Origin: Polaribacter sp. ALD11
Lineage (GTDB): Bacteria > Bacteroidota > Bacteroidia > Flavobacteriales > Flavobacteriaceae
Length of the DNA: 64,000 nt
Assembly: GCF_002831685.1 (NCBI RefSeq)
Contig: NZ_CP025119.1
Location: 1,337,001-1,401,000, forward strand
Reading direction: 5' to 3'
The translations under genes and the position numbers were made by a program. The notes beneath the pieces were generated by a model. That model made no database searches. It saw nothing but the letters and a program-made list of their open reading frames with translations, and had not been told where the DNA came from. This document shows positions 37,590 to 46,193 of the stretch, in pieces (within the stretch, counting starts at the first letter, position 1; every line of letters starts with the position of its first letter).

Positions 37590-38867
37590 ATGAAGAAAAT
37601 TTTCAAATTTTTAATAATTATAATTTTATTACTAGCTACAGCAATCACTGTTTATTATTTTGTAAACAATGAAAAACTTCCCGAAGGTAAACAAGGAAAA
37701 GAAGCAGATGCATTAGCTACTAAAATGTTTAAAGCAATAAACCATGAAGCTTTTGAAAATACAGAAATTTTAGAATGGAGTTTTAGAAATGAACATTTTT
37801 ACAAATGGAACAAGCAAGAAAATATAGTTACTGTTTCTTGGAATAAGAATAAAGTAATTTTACACACAAACCAATCAGAAAAATCTACCGTTTTTGTTGA
37901 TGATAAAAAAGTAGAAAACAAAGGAATTCTAAAAAATGCAACAGATTTCTTTAATAATGATTCTTTTTGGTTAATTGCACCTTATAAGATTTTTGACACT
38001 GGAACCGAAAGAAGCATAGTAAATTATAATGGTAAAGATGCACTTTTAATAACATACACTTCTGGTGGCTCAACTCCCGGAGATTCTTATCTCTGGATTT
38101 TAGACGAAAACTACTTCCCAACTTCTTTCAAAATGTGGACAAGCATAATTCCTTTAGGCGGAGTTTCTGCTACGTGGTCTGATTGGAAAACCACCAAAAC
38201 AGGAATACAACTACCTACAAAACATATACTTTCGTTATTTGGTTTAGAAATAGATATGGGAGACGTAAAAACAGAAAACACGAAAGCAGATGAACTTGCG
38301 AATAAAATACTAAAAGCCATAAATAACGAGGCTTTAGAAAAAACACGTTTTTTAGAGTGGAGTTTTGGAGGAAGAAGATCTTTTAAATGGGATAAAGAAA
38401 AACATGTTGTAGCTGTTTCTTGGGATACAATTCGTGTGAATTTACATCCTAAAAATAGAGAAAATAGCACCGTTTTCTTCAATAATAAAAAACAAGAAAA
38501 TACAGATACCACACTTGTAAAAAAAGCTTGGGATATTTTTAATAACGATTCTTTTTGGCTAATAGCTCCTCATAAATTATTTGATTACGGAACCATTAGA
38601 AGTATTCGTAAAATAGATAATAAAGAGGCTCTTTTAGTGAAATATACAACAGGAGGAACAACTCCTGGAGATTCATATTTGTGGCTTTTAGACTCTAGTT
38701 ATATTCCTAAAAGTTATAAAATGTACGTACCAAGTAAAAAAATGGATGGAGTTCCTGCAACTTGGGATGATTGGATATTAACAGAAAGTGGAGCATTATT
38801 GCCTTCAAACCACACATTTTCTAATGGAAGTAGGTTGAGCATGGGAGAAGTAAAAGGATACAATTAA
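37590..38867 (+). CDS. Membrane-anchored protein with tandem duplicated domain
   Basis: A 425-residue protein; ATG at 37590 (MKKIFKFLIIII) is preferred over a GTG 24 bp earlier. One N-terminal hydrophobic helix (about 5-22) is followed by two copies of a ~190-residue domain (about 40-225 and 235-425). Matching pieces are LATKMFKAINHEAFE / LANKILKAINNEALE, FNNDSFWLIAP (both copies), GGSTPGDSYLWILD / GGTTPGDSYLWLLD, and ATWSDW / ATWDDW. It looks periplasmic or surface-facing. Function unknown. The stop overlaps the ATG of the next gene (TAATG). Confidence 0.75.
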   Translation: MKKIFKFLIIIILLLATAITVYYFVNNEKLPEGKQGKEADALATKMFKAINHEAFENTEILEWSFRNEHFYKWNKQENIVTVSWNKNKVILHTNQSEKSTVFVDDKKVENKGILKNATDFFNNDSFWLIAPYKIFDTGTERSIVNYNGKDALLITYTSGGSTPGDSYLWILDENYFPTSFKMWTSIIPLGGVSATWSDWKTTKTGIQLPTKHILSLFGLEIDMGDVKTENTKADELANKILKAINNEALEKTRFLEWSFGGRRSFKWDKEKHVVAVSWDTIRVNLHPKNRENSTVFFNNKKQENTDTTLVKKAWDIFNNDSFWLIAPHKLFDYGTIRSIRKIDNKEALLVKYTTGGTTPGDSYLWLLDSSYIPKSYKMYVPSKKMDGVPATWDDWILTESGALLPSNHTFSNGSRLSMGEVKGYN

Positions 38868-39949
38868 TGACTTCAAAAATAATAGCAAACGGAATATTAA
38901 GAGCTTTAGCTGTAATTTTAGGCATTTTTCTTTTGGGCTATTTTCTATATGCAATTCAGTCTGTAATTGTGTACATAATTATTGCAGGAATTTTATCTTT
39001 AATAGCAAGACCTATAATTCTTCTTTTAAGAAAGAAATTAAAATTTCCAAATACAGTTGCTGTCATTTTTACAATGGTTTTAATGCTAGCGCTTTTAGCA
39101 GGTTTAATAGGAATGTTTATTCCTTTAATTACAGAACAAGGAAAAAGTTTATCGTTATTAGAAGTCGATAAATTACAAGAAAATGTACAACATATTTTTA
39201 ACCAAATAACAACCTACTTCTCTTCTAAAGGAATAGATGTTTTAGGTGAGTTAAAAAACTTAGATTTAGCTTCCCAATTTAAAGAAGTTCCTACTTTTTT
39301 AAATGCTATTTTAGGTACAGTTGGTACTTTAAGTATTGGTTTATTTTCTGTATTGTTTATCTCTTTCTTTTTTATGAAAGACAACCAACTGTTAAAAAAT
39401 GGTGTAATGACAATAATACCCAATGAAACAGAAAGTAGATTTTCAAAATCATTAGAAACTATTAATAATTTATTATCTAGATATTTTATTGGTTTAATAT
39501 CACAAATTACTATTCTATTTATCTTATACACTATTATTTTGTTAATTTTTGGTATTCATAATGCAGTTGTTATTGCTTTTTTATGCGCGCTGTTAAACTT
39601 AATACCTTATGTTGGCCCAATGATTGGTGCTGTAATTATGTTTATTTTATCTATGACAAGTAATATTGGTTTAGATTTTCAAGATGAAATTTTACCAACC
39701 ACTATTTATGTGATGCTTGGCTATTTAATAGCTCAATTGATTGATAATTTTGTGAGTCAGCCAGTTATTTTTTCAAAAACCACAAAATCTCATCCATTAG
39801 AAATTTTCTTAATTATAGTTATTGGTGGTTTATTGTTTGGCATTGTTGGTATGATTACTGCTGTACCGTTGTATACCGCTTTAAAAGTTATTTTAAAAGA
39901 ATTTTTATCTGACAATAAAATTGTAAAATCATTAACTAAAGACCTATAA
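38867..39949 (+). CDS. AI-2E/PerM family transporter
   Basis: A 360-residue inner-membrane protein with about eight helices and the family core: IVYIIIAGILSLIARPIILLL near the start, the periplasmic-side helices, and ISQITILFILYTIILLIFG to LLNLIPYVGPMIGAVIMF and FVSQPVIFSKTTKSHPLEIFLIIVIGG. Family members export AI-2 or act as ion/solute permeases; substrate unknown. Coupled to the duplicated-domain gene and followed at 6 bp by a methyltransferase gene. Confidence 0.9.
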   Translation: MTSKIIANGILRALAVILGIFLLGYFLYAIQSVIVYIIIAGILSLIARPIILLLRKKLKFPNTVAVIFTMVLMLALLAGLIGMFIPLITEQGKSLSLLEVDKLQENVQHIFNQITTYFSSKGIDVLGELKNLDLASQFKEVPTFLNAILGTVGTLSIGLFSVLFISFFFMKDNQLLKNGVMTIIPNETESRFSKSLETINNLLSRYFIGLISQITILFILYTIILLIFGIHNAVVIAFLCALLNLIPYVGPMIGAVIMFILSMTSNIGLDFQDEILPTTIYVMLGYLIAQLIDNFVSQPVIFSKTTKSHPLEIFLIIVIGGLLFGIVGMITAVPLYTALKVILKEFLSDNKIVKSLTKDL

Positions 39950-39955
39950 TTTCTT

Positions 39956-41137
39956 TTGAATTTAGACATTTTACGCCCAGAAGTTCAGCAATTTATTTCA
40001 GATAATTTAAAATCAGACATTACAAAACTGATTTTTAAAGGAAGTCCTTTTAATGGTATTTCTGTTCAGGAATTGGCAAATCAAATTGTTGCAAAACAAA
40101 AAGCTGCTACCAAATTATCTACGTGGTTTACTACCAAAAACATCTACTATCCAGAGAAAGTAAGTATCGAGCAAACATCTTCAGAAATAACAGCAAAATA
40201 CAAATCAGAAATAATTGAAGGAGCTTCAATTACTGATATTACAGGAGGTTTTGGAGTCGATTGTTTCTATTTTTGTAAACACTTTAAAAAAGTTGTTCAT
40301 TGTGAAATTAACAAAGAATTATCTGCTATTGTAAAGCACAATTATCAACAATTAAAGAAAGTAAATATTGTAACTTTTTCTGGTGATGGACTTCAATATT
40401 TAAAAAATAATGAAAATAATTTCGACTGTATTTACATAGATCCATCAAGAAGAAACGATCTTAAAGGAAAAGTCTTTTTACTAAAAGATTGTTTGCCAAA
40501 TGTGCCAGAAAACATTGATTTTCTATTTAGTAAAACCAATCAAATTTTACTTAAAAACTCGCCAATACTAGATATTACAAGTGCAATTAACGAACTAAAT
40601 TTTGTAAAAGAAATTCATGTTATTGCCATTCAGAATGAAGTGAAAGAAGTATTATTTTTACTCGAAAAAAACTACGAAAAAGAGATTCAGATAAAAACGA
40701 TTAACTCCCTAAAAAACGGTACACAGAAATTCAATTTTAATTTAAATGAAAGTGTGCATTCAAACTATTCTAAACCACTCACCTATTTGTACGAACCGAA
40801 CGCTGCTGTTCTAAAATCTGGCGGATTTCATCAAGTATCGAAGCAATTAGATGTTTTTAAACTGCACCAACATTCTCATTTATATACTTCAGAGAATGCA
40901 ATAGATTTTCCAGGCAGAACATTTAAAATAGAAAAGGTAATTTCTTATGATAAAAAGAAAATAAGCAAACTGTTAACAGAGAAAAAAGCGAATATTACAA
41001 CTAGAAATTTCCCAAAAACAGTTGCTTTAATTAGAAAAGAAACAAAAATAAAAGATGGCGGTACTACTTTCTTATTTTTCTCTACAGATCTAGACAATAA
41101 GTTGATTTGTCTTTTTTGTTCAAAAATTGAAATATGA
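39956..41137 (+). CDS. Class I SAM methyltransferase with THUMP-like C-terminal domain
   Basis: A 393-residue protein that starts with TTG (NLDILRPEVQQFI), because no ATG is available in the correct place and the family starts this way. The SAM loop is DITGGFGVDCFYF (about 95-107), followed by the acidic strand CEIN and the YIDPSRR catalytic-site motif. The C-terminal region (GRTFKIEKVISYDKKKISKLL) is of THUMP-like type (PF18096). It probably methylates an RNA; the target is unknown. It follows the PerM gene by 6 bp. Confidence 0.82.
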   Translation: MNLDILRPEVQQFISDNLKSDITKLIFKGSPFNGISVQELANQIVAKQKAATKLSTWFTTKNIYYPEKVSIEQTSSEITAKYKSEIIEGASITDITGGFGVDCFYFCKHFKKVVHCEINKELSAIVKHNYQQLKKVNIVTFSGDGLQYLKNNENNFDCIYIDPSRRNDLKGKVFLLKDCLPNVPENIDFLFSKTNQILLKNSPILDITSAINELNFVKEIHVIAIQNEVKEVLFLLEKNYEKEIQIKTINSLKNGTQKFNFNLNESVHSNYSKPLTYLYEPNAAVLKSGGFHQVSKQLDVFKLHQHSHLYTSENAIDFPGRTFKIEKVISYDKKKISKLLTEKKANITTRNFPKTVALIRKETKIKDGGTTFLFFSTDLDNKLICLFCSKIEI

Positions 41138-41187
41138 TTTTAAAAAGTTAAAAGTAAACAGATCTTTAAAACTGTAACTATTTTCAG

Positions 41188-41195
41188 TAAATTTG
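41188..41195 (+). promoter_or_regulatory. -7 box of fdhD
   Basis: TAAATTTG matches TAnnTTTG and lies 26 nt before the fdhD ATG. Confidence 0.5.
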
Positions 41196-41220
41196 TACAG
41201 AAAGCTCAACCTTCTACTGT

Positions 41221-42027
41221 ATGCAAACGTTAACTTACCAAGGAATTAAAATTACGAGTAGATTACAAACCTCTGTAAACGATGCTTTAGTGGTAGAAGC
41301 CCCATTGCAAATTAACATTAATAAGCAAGCTTACACCGTTGTTATGAGAACGCCAGACAATGATTTTGAACTTGTAAGAGGTTTGCTTTATGCAGAAGAT
41401 ATTTATAAAAGTACCACGAACTTTAATTTTGAAATAGTTAAAGAAGAAAATGAAATTCCTTCAATTATAAACGTAACCATTCCTAAAGAAAATTTAGGGA
41501 AAGGATATTTAAATAAAAGAACATTATTATCTGTTTCTTCTTGCGGAATTTGTGGAAAACAAGAACTAAAAGATATAAAAGTGGAAGGAGAAAAACTGAT
41601 TCAAAACACTAGTTTTTCTTCAGAAATTCTGCACAAAATGTTCTCTGAAATGAAAGATTTTCAAGAAACATTTAAAACTTCTGGAGGAAGTCATGCCGCC
41701 GCAATTTTTAACAAAAAACATACTTTATTAACCATAAAAGAAGATATTGGTAGACACAACGCTGTTGATAAAACGGTTGGAGATTTATTGATGAAAAAAT
41801 CACTAAAAAAAGCAAATTACTTACTTGTTAGCGGGCGCGTTTCTTACGAAATTGTATCGAAGGCATTTATTGCAAAAATCCCTATTATTGTTGCTGTTTC
41901 TGCCTGCTCTTCTCTTGCTGTAGATTTTGCAAAAGAATTCGGAATTTGCTTGATTGGTTTTACCAGAGAAGAAAAAATGACGATTTATTCAAATCCTGAT
42001 TTTATAAAAAATTTAGAAAATGTCTAA
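41221..42027 (+). CDS. fdhD: Formate dehydrogenase accessory sulfurtransferase
   Basis: A 268-residue FdhD. The sulfur-carrying cysteines are in VSSCGICGK, and TSGGSHAAAIF, DIGRHNAVDK and LLVSGRVSYEIVSKA are family signatures. It passes sulfur from a cysteine desulfurase to the molybdenum cofactor of formate-dehydrogenase-type enzymes. It overlaps the next gene by 8 bp, so its client is most likely that enzyme. Confidence 0.94.
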   Translation: MQTLTYQGIKITSRLQTSVNDALVVEAPLQININKQAYTVVMRTPDNDFELVRGLLYAEDIYKSTTNFNFEIVKEENEIPSIINVTIPKENLGKGYLNKRTLLSVSSCGICGKQELKDIKVEGEKLIQNTSFSSEILHKMFSEMKDFQETFKTSGGSHAAAIFNKKHTLLTIKEDIGRHNAVDKTVGDLLMKKSLKKANYLLVSGRVSYEIVSKAFIAKIPIIVAVSACSSLAVDFAKEFGICLIGFTREEKMTIYSNPDFIKNLENV

Positions 42028-44311
42028 AAAAACAAACGCACAACCACCAGAAAAATTAACAGGGATTCAGTTAAAAAAAATCCCTACATCTGCTGTAGGA
42101 ATTAAAGCAATTATCTCTGCCCTAACACATATAAAAGATGAAGTTGGTATTGTAAAAGGTATTACTTTATTAAAAAACATCAACCAAAAAGATGGTTTCG
42201 ATTGCCCAGGTTGTGCGTGGCCAGATCCTGACGCAAAACGTGCTTTCTTAGCAGAATATTGCGAAAATGGTGCAAAAGCTGTTGCAGAAGAAACGACCAA
42301 GAATAAAGTTTCTCCGCTGTTTTTTGCAACGCATTCTGTAGAAGAATTATCTAAACTTTCTGATTATGAAATTGGTAAGAGCGGGCGAATTACACAACCT
42401 ATGTATTTGCCAGAAGGAAAGGACAACTACGAAGAAATTTCTTGGGAAGCAGCTTTTAAAATAGTGGGCGAAGAATTAAATGCTCTCAAGTCACCAGACG
42501 AAGCTATTTTTTACACTTCTGGTAGAACAAGTAATGAAGCTGCATTTTTATACCAACTTTTTGTAAGGCAATTTGGAACGAATAATTTACCAGATTGCTC
42601 AAATATGTGTCATGAATCTAGCGGAAGTGCACTGTCTGAAACATTAGGTATCGGTAAAGGATCTGTTACTTTAGAAGATTTTAATCATGCAGATTTGGTT
42701 ATTGTAATGGGGCAAAACCCCGGAACAAATCACCCAAGAATGTTAACTGCTTTAGGCGATACAAAAAAACGTGGCGGAAAAATTATTACTATAAATCCGT
42801 TACCAGAAGTTGGTTTAATCAATTACAAAGATCCTCAAAACCCGTTAAAATGGTTTGGAGAAGGACAAGATTTAACCGATTTATTTCTTCAAGTAAAAAT
42901 AAATGGAGATGTAGCCTTGTTAAAAATCATTCTAAAGTTAATGAAAGAACAAGAAACTAAAAAACCAGGATCTGTTTTTAATCATCAATTTATAGAAGAA
43001 AAAACAGCAGGAATAGAAGGTTTATTAGAAGATTTAGATACATATTCGATTGATGAATTAATTCCTCAAACGGGTTTAGAACTTGAAGAAATAGAAAAAG
43101 CGACAGAACTCATCATCAATAATGAAAAAATAATTATTTGTTGGGCAATGGGCTTAACACAACATAAAAATGCAGTAGATAATATTCGTGAAATTGTAAA
43201 CATTTTGCTACTAAAAGGAAGTATTGGAAAAGAAGGAGCAGGAACTTGTCCTGTTCGTGGTCATTCTAATGTTCAAGGTGATAGAACAATGGGAATCTGG
43301 GAAAAACCACCAATTTCTTTTTTAGATAACCTAGAAAAAGAATTTAACTTTAAAGCACCACGAAAACATGGTTTTGATGTTGTTGACGCAATTGAAGCAA
43401 TGCACCAAAAGAAAGCAAAAGTATTTATTGGAATGGGGGGTAATTTTGTTTCTGCAACACCAGATACAGAGTTTACTGCAACTGCATTAAAAAACTGTAA
43501 TTTAACAGTTCAAATCTCTACAAAATTAAACAGAAGTCATTTAATAACAGGTAAAAAGGCTTTGATTTTACCTTGCTTAGGTCGTTCAGAACAAGATATT
43601 CAATCTTCTGGAGCGCAATTTATTACTGTAGAAGACTCTATGGGAGTTGTGCATCAATCTCACGGTCATTTAAAACCTCATTCAGAAAAATTATTGAGTG
43701 AACCAGCAATTGTTGTTGGTTTGGCAAATGCTACTTTAAAAAACGATACAATAAACTGGACTGCCTTTACGGCTAATTACGATTTAATTCGAACTAAAAT
43801 TGAAGCTACAATTCCTGGTTTTGAAAATTATAATGATCGTGTTCGTGTAAAAGGTGGCTTTTACTTACCCAATAATGCCAGAGAAAACAACTTCTCTCCT
43901 ACTGCAACAGGGAAAGCAAATTTTACGTTAAATGAACCGTCTGATTTAGATTTAGAAAAGAATCAATTTATAATGATGACAATTAGAACTCACGACCAAT
44001 ACAATACTACTATTTATGGTTTAGACGATAGATATAGAGGTGTTTTAAATGAAAGAAGAGTTGTTTTCATGAACGAAGAAGATATGCAAGAACAGAATTT
44101 GAAACAATTAGATTTGGTAGATTTAACAAGTCATTTTAATGGTGAAAAAAGAACTGCAAAAGGTTTTTTAGTAGTGAGTTATAATATTCCTAAACAATGT
44201 ACAGCTACTTATTTTCCGGAAGCGAATGTACTAGTTCCTCTTAAAAGTGTCGCTAAAATTAGTAATACGCCTACTTCTAAAACGGTTATTATTAGTATTG
44301 AAAAAAGATAA
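42020..44311 (+). CDS. Molybdopterin oxidoreductase, FdhF/YdeP family
   Basis: A 763-residue protein of the YdeP branch of the DMSO reductase superfamily. It begins with FDCPGCAWPDPDAKRAFLAEYCENGAKAV instead of the usual CxxCxxxC cluster motif of formate dehydrogenases. The cofactor domains show FYTSGRTSNEAAFLYQLFVRQFGTNNLPDCSNMCHESSG, GQNPGTNHPRML, and the C-terminal MMTIRTHDQYNTTIYGLDDRYRGV. Substrate is unknown; E. coli YdeP is linked to acid resistance. There is no signal peptide or other subunit, so it seems cytoplasmic and single. It pairs with fdhD. Confidence 0.9.
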   Translation: MSKKTNAQPPEKLTGIQLKKIPTSAVGIKAIISALTHIKDEVGIVKGITLLKNINQKDGFDCPGCAWPDPDAKRAFLAEYCENGAKAVAEETTKNKVSPLFFATHSVEELSKLSDYEIGKSGRITQPMYLPEGKDNYEEISWEAAFKIVGEELNALKSPDEAIFYTSGRTSNEAAFLYQLFVRQFGTNNLPDCSNMCHESSGSALSETLGIGKGSVTLEDFNHADLVIVMGQNPGTNHPRMLTALGDTKKRGGKIITINPLPEVGLINYKDPQNPLKWFGEGQDLTDLFLQVKINGDVALLKIILKLMKEQETKKPGSVFNHQFIEEKTAGIEGLLEDLDTYSIDELIPQTGLELEEIEKATELIINNEKIIICWAMGLTQHKNAVDNIREIVNILLLKGSIGKEGAGTCPVRGHSNVQGDRTMGIWEKPPISFLDNLEKEFNFKAPRKHGFDVVDAIEAMHQKKAKVFIGMGGNFVSATPDTEFTATALKNCNLTVQISTKLNRSHLITGKKALILPCLGRSEQDIQSSGAQFITVEDSMGVVHQSHGHLKPHSEKLLSEPAIVVGLANATLKNDTINWTAFTANYDLIRTKIEATIPGFENYNDRVRVKGGFYLPNNARENNFSPTATGKANFTLNEPSDLDLEKNQFIMMTIRTHDQYNTTIYGLDDRYRGVLNERRVVFMNEEDMQEQNLKQLDLVDLTSHFNGEKRTAKGFLVVSYNIPKQCTATYFPEANVLVPLKSVAKISNTPTSKTVIISIEKR

Positions 44312-44313
44312 TT

Positions 44314-44321
44314 TATATTTG
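44314..44321 (+). promoter_or_regulatory. -7 box of the triplicated barrel gene
   Basis: TATATTTG matches TAnnTTTG, directly after the molybdoenzyme stop and 24 nt before the GTG start at 44346. Confidence 0.5.
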
Positions 44322-44345
44322 TAAAATCTTAAAAAAAATAAACCT

Positions 44346-45884
44346 GTGAAAAACTCACTTCTTTTAATTTTAGTAATGCTATGTAGTCATTTTTCAGTAG
44401 CACAAACTGAAAGTATTCCAAAAATGAAAACTCAAAAAGGGTTTATTAAAATTGATTTTTTATCAATTGAAATGCCTGAAACGAATATTTTGAACGAATC
44501 GAACATGGGTTTTTCTGGTATTCATTATAATCTTTTTTTAAATGAGTCTTTCTATACTGGTATTGGTATTTATGGTTCTACGAGTGGGCAAAGAGGTGGT
44601 TTTTTTACTTTAGGCATAAATGCAGGGTTCAAAAAATATTTAAACAAAAAATTATATATAGATACTGGTTTCCATTTTGGCGGCGGAGGAGGCGCAGGAG
44701 CTCCTGATGGTGGTGGTGCATTTATTTTACCCCACGTAAATTTGGGTTATAGTTTCGAACATTTTTCTTTAAATACGGGTTGGAGTTATGTAAACTTTTT
44801 TGATGATGGATTAATCAAAGGAAATCAATTAAATGTAGCATTAGAGATTCCTATAGATTTTAATTATTCAATATATAAGAACTCAGAAAGTACGTTTTCT
44901 TCAGAAGTTTTAAATACTTCTTCATGGAATCAAAAAACAAAGAAAACATCATTTATGCTACATCTTAATAATTTAAAAGTAAAAAGTGATGCTGATGCGA
45001 CTACAGGAGAAGTCTTGAAAGGAAAAACAATAAGACTTGCAGGTTTTGAGTTTTCAAATTATTTATCAAAAAATTGGTTTGCATTTTTAAAAGTTGATGG
45101 TGCTTATAGCGGAATTAGGGCCGGCTATATGGATGTTCTTTTAGGAGCTGGATACAATTTCTCTTTCAACAAAAACAGGACGAATATTTTAACAAAATTT
45201 GGTATTGGTGCTGGTGGTGGTGGTGGTGTAGATTCTGAAGGAGGTTTTATGTTATATCCTGACATTTCTATTGAACAACAATTATTTAGTGATGTTTATA
45301 TCTCTTTAAATAAAGGTTATTTATTAACTCCTAGTCGCTATTTTTCTACTTCAACATTCGGAGTTGGGTTAAAATATTATGTAGAAAGAAACGGTTCTTT
45401 TTCTAATGAAAAGACTTTTAACAAAGGTAAATTTAAAGGTATTGAAGTTGTTTTAAAACAAGATTGGTATTTTAATGCTAAGAGAATGACAAACCCTACA
45501 GAAGATATGCATCAAATATCTTTACAAGTTAATTTAGACTTAAATAAGAACTTATTTTTAGCAGGTCAAACCTCTTTTGCTAATTTTGGTAATGCTGGCG
45601 CTTATGCAGAAGGCCTTGTTGGTTTCGGTGTAAAAACGAATAATTTATTAAATGGAAAGACTACTTTTTTTACACAATTTTTGGCTGGTGCCGCTGGTGG
45701 AGGAAATATAAGTACAGGTGAAGGCCTTATTATAAAGCCAAGTATTGGTACTGATTATCAATTAAATAGCACTTTAAGTTTAAGAGGTGCTTTTGGTTAT
45801 GTTAAAGCTAAAGGAGGTAACCTAAGTAACCCTTTTATAAATTTTGGATTAAAATATAATTTCTCTTTTTTAAATATGAAATAA
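44346..45884 (+). CDS. Secreted outer-membrane-like protein with three repeats
   Basis: A 512-residue protein starting with GTG, followed by a signal peptide (KNSLLLILVMLCSHFSVAQ) cut after AQ. The rest is alternating beta strands. A unit of about 150 residues occurs three times, each with a glycine-rich turn: FGGGGGAGAPDGGG (about 118), GAGGGGGVDSEGG (about 290) and GAAGGGNISTGEG (about 452), each then followed by a strand with P-x-(V/I)-x-(L/I) such as LPHVNLGY, YPDISIEQ, KPSIGTDY. It ends with the typical outer-membrane strand LKYNFSF before the last residues. I recognise no named family. Confidence 0.65.
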   Translation: MKNSLLLILVMLCSHFSVAQTESIPKMKTQKGFIKIDFLSIEMPETNILNESNMGFSGIHYNLFLNESFYTGIGIYGSTSGQRGGFFTLGINAGFKKYLNKKLYIDTGFHFGGGGGAGAPDGGGAFILPHVNLGYSFEHFSLNTGWSYVNFFDDGLIKGNQLNVALEIPIDFNYSIYKNSESTFSSEVLNTSSWNQKTKKTSFMLHLNNLKVKSDADATTGEVLKGKTIRLAGFEFSNYLSKNWFAFLKVDGAYSGIRAGYMDVLLGAGYNFSFNKNRTNILTKFGIGAGGGGGVDSEGGFMLYPDISIEQQLFSDVYISLNKGYLLTPSRYFSTSTFGVGLKYYVERNGSFSNEKTFNKGKFKGIEVVLKQDWYFNAKRMTNPTEDMHQISLQVNLDLNKNLFLAGQTSFANFGNAGAYAEGLVGFGVKTNNLLNGKTTFFTQFLAGAAGGGNISTGEGLIIKPSIGTDYQLNSTLSLRGAFGYVKAKGGNLSNPFINFGLKYNFSFLNMK

Positions 45885-45999
45885 TTTAATGTGTATGTGT
45901 ATTTGCAGTAGTTGACACTCCCTTTATTTACTAATATTATCTAAAGTATTAAAAAGAAACTACTCCCCACAGTAAGTTTATAGCGTGTTTAAATTAAAT

Positions 46000-46034
46000 A
46001 AAAAAAGAGCAACTATAGTAGTTGCTCTTTTTTT
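46000..46034. terminator. Bidirectional terminator
   Basis: AAAAAAAGAGCAACTA pairs with TAGTTGCTCTTTTTTT around a 3-nt loop TAG. It serves the barrel gene (+) and possibly the radical SAM gene (-). Confidence 0.85.
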
Positions 46035-46142
46035 ATGTACACTTCCAATAATTAGCATTCTTTAAAGGTATCTTTTTGATTAAAATAAATAATGCAGAAA
46101 TGAAGTTCTTTTCTTCTACAGTAACCCTGTTAACAATAACAC

Positions 46143-46192
46143 CTTTCACAAACTTCATTTTTTATTCGAATAAAAAATGAAGTTTGTGAAAG
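46143..46192. repeat. Perfect 50-bp palindrome
   Basis: Two 25-nt arms (46143-46167 and 46168-46192) are exact inverse complements with no spacer; the left arm starts CTTTCACAAACTTCATTTTT. It ends one base from the radical SAM gene stop codon. No T-run follows, so it is not a standard terminator. Confidence 0.8.
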
Positions 46193-46193
46193 T

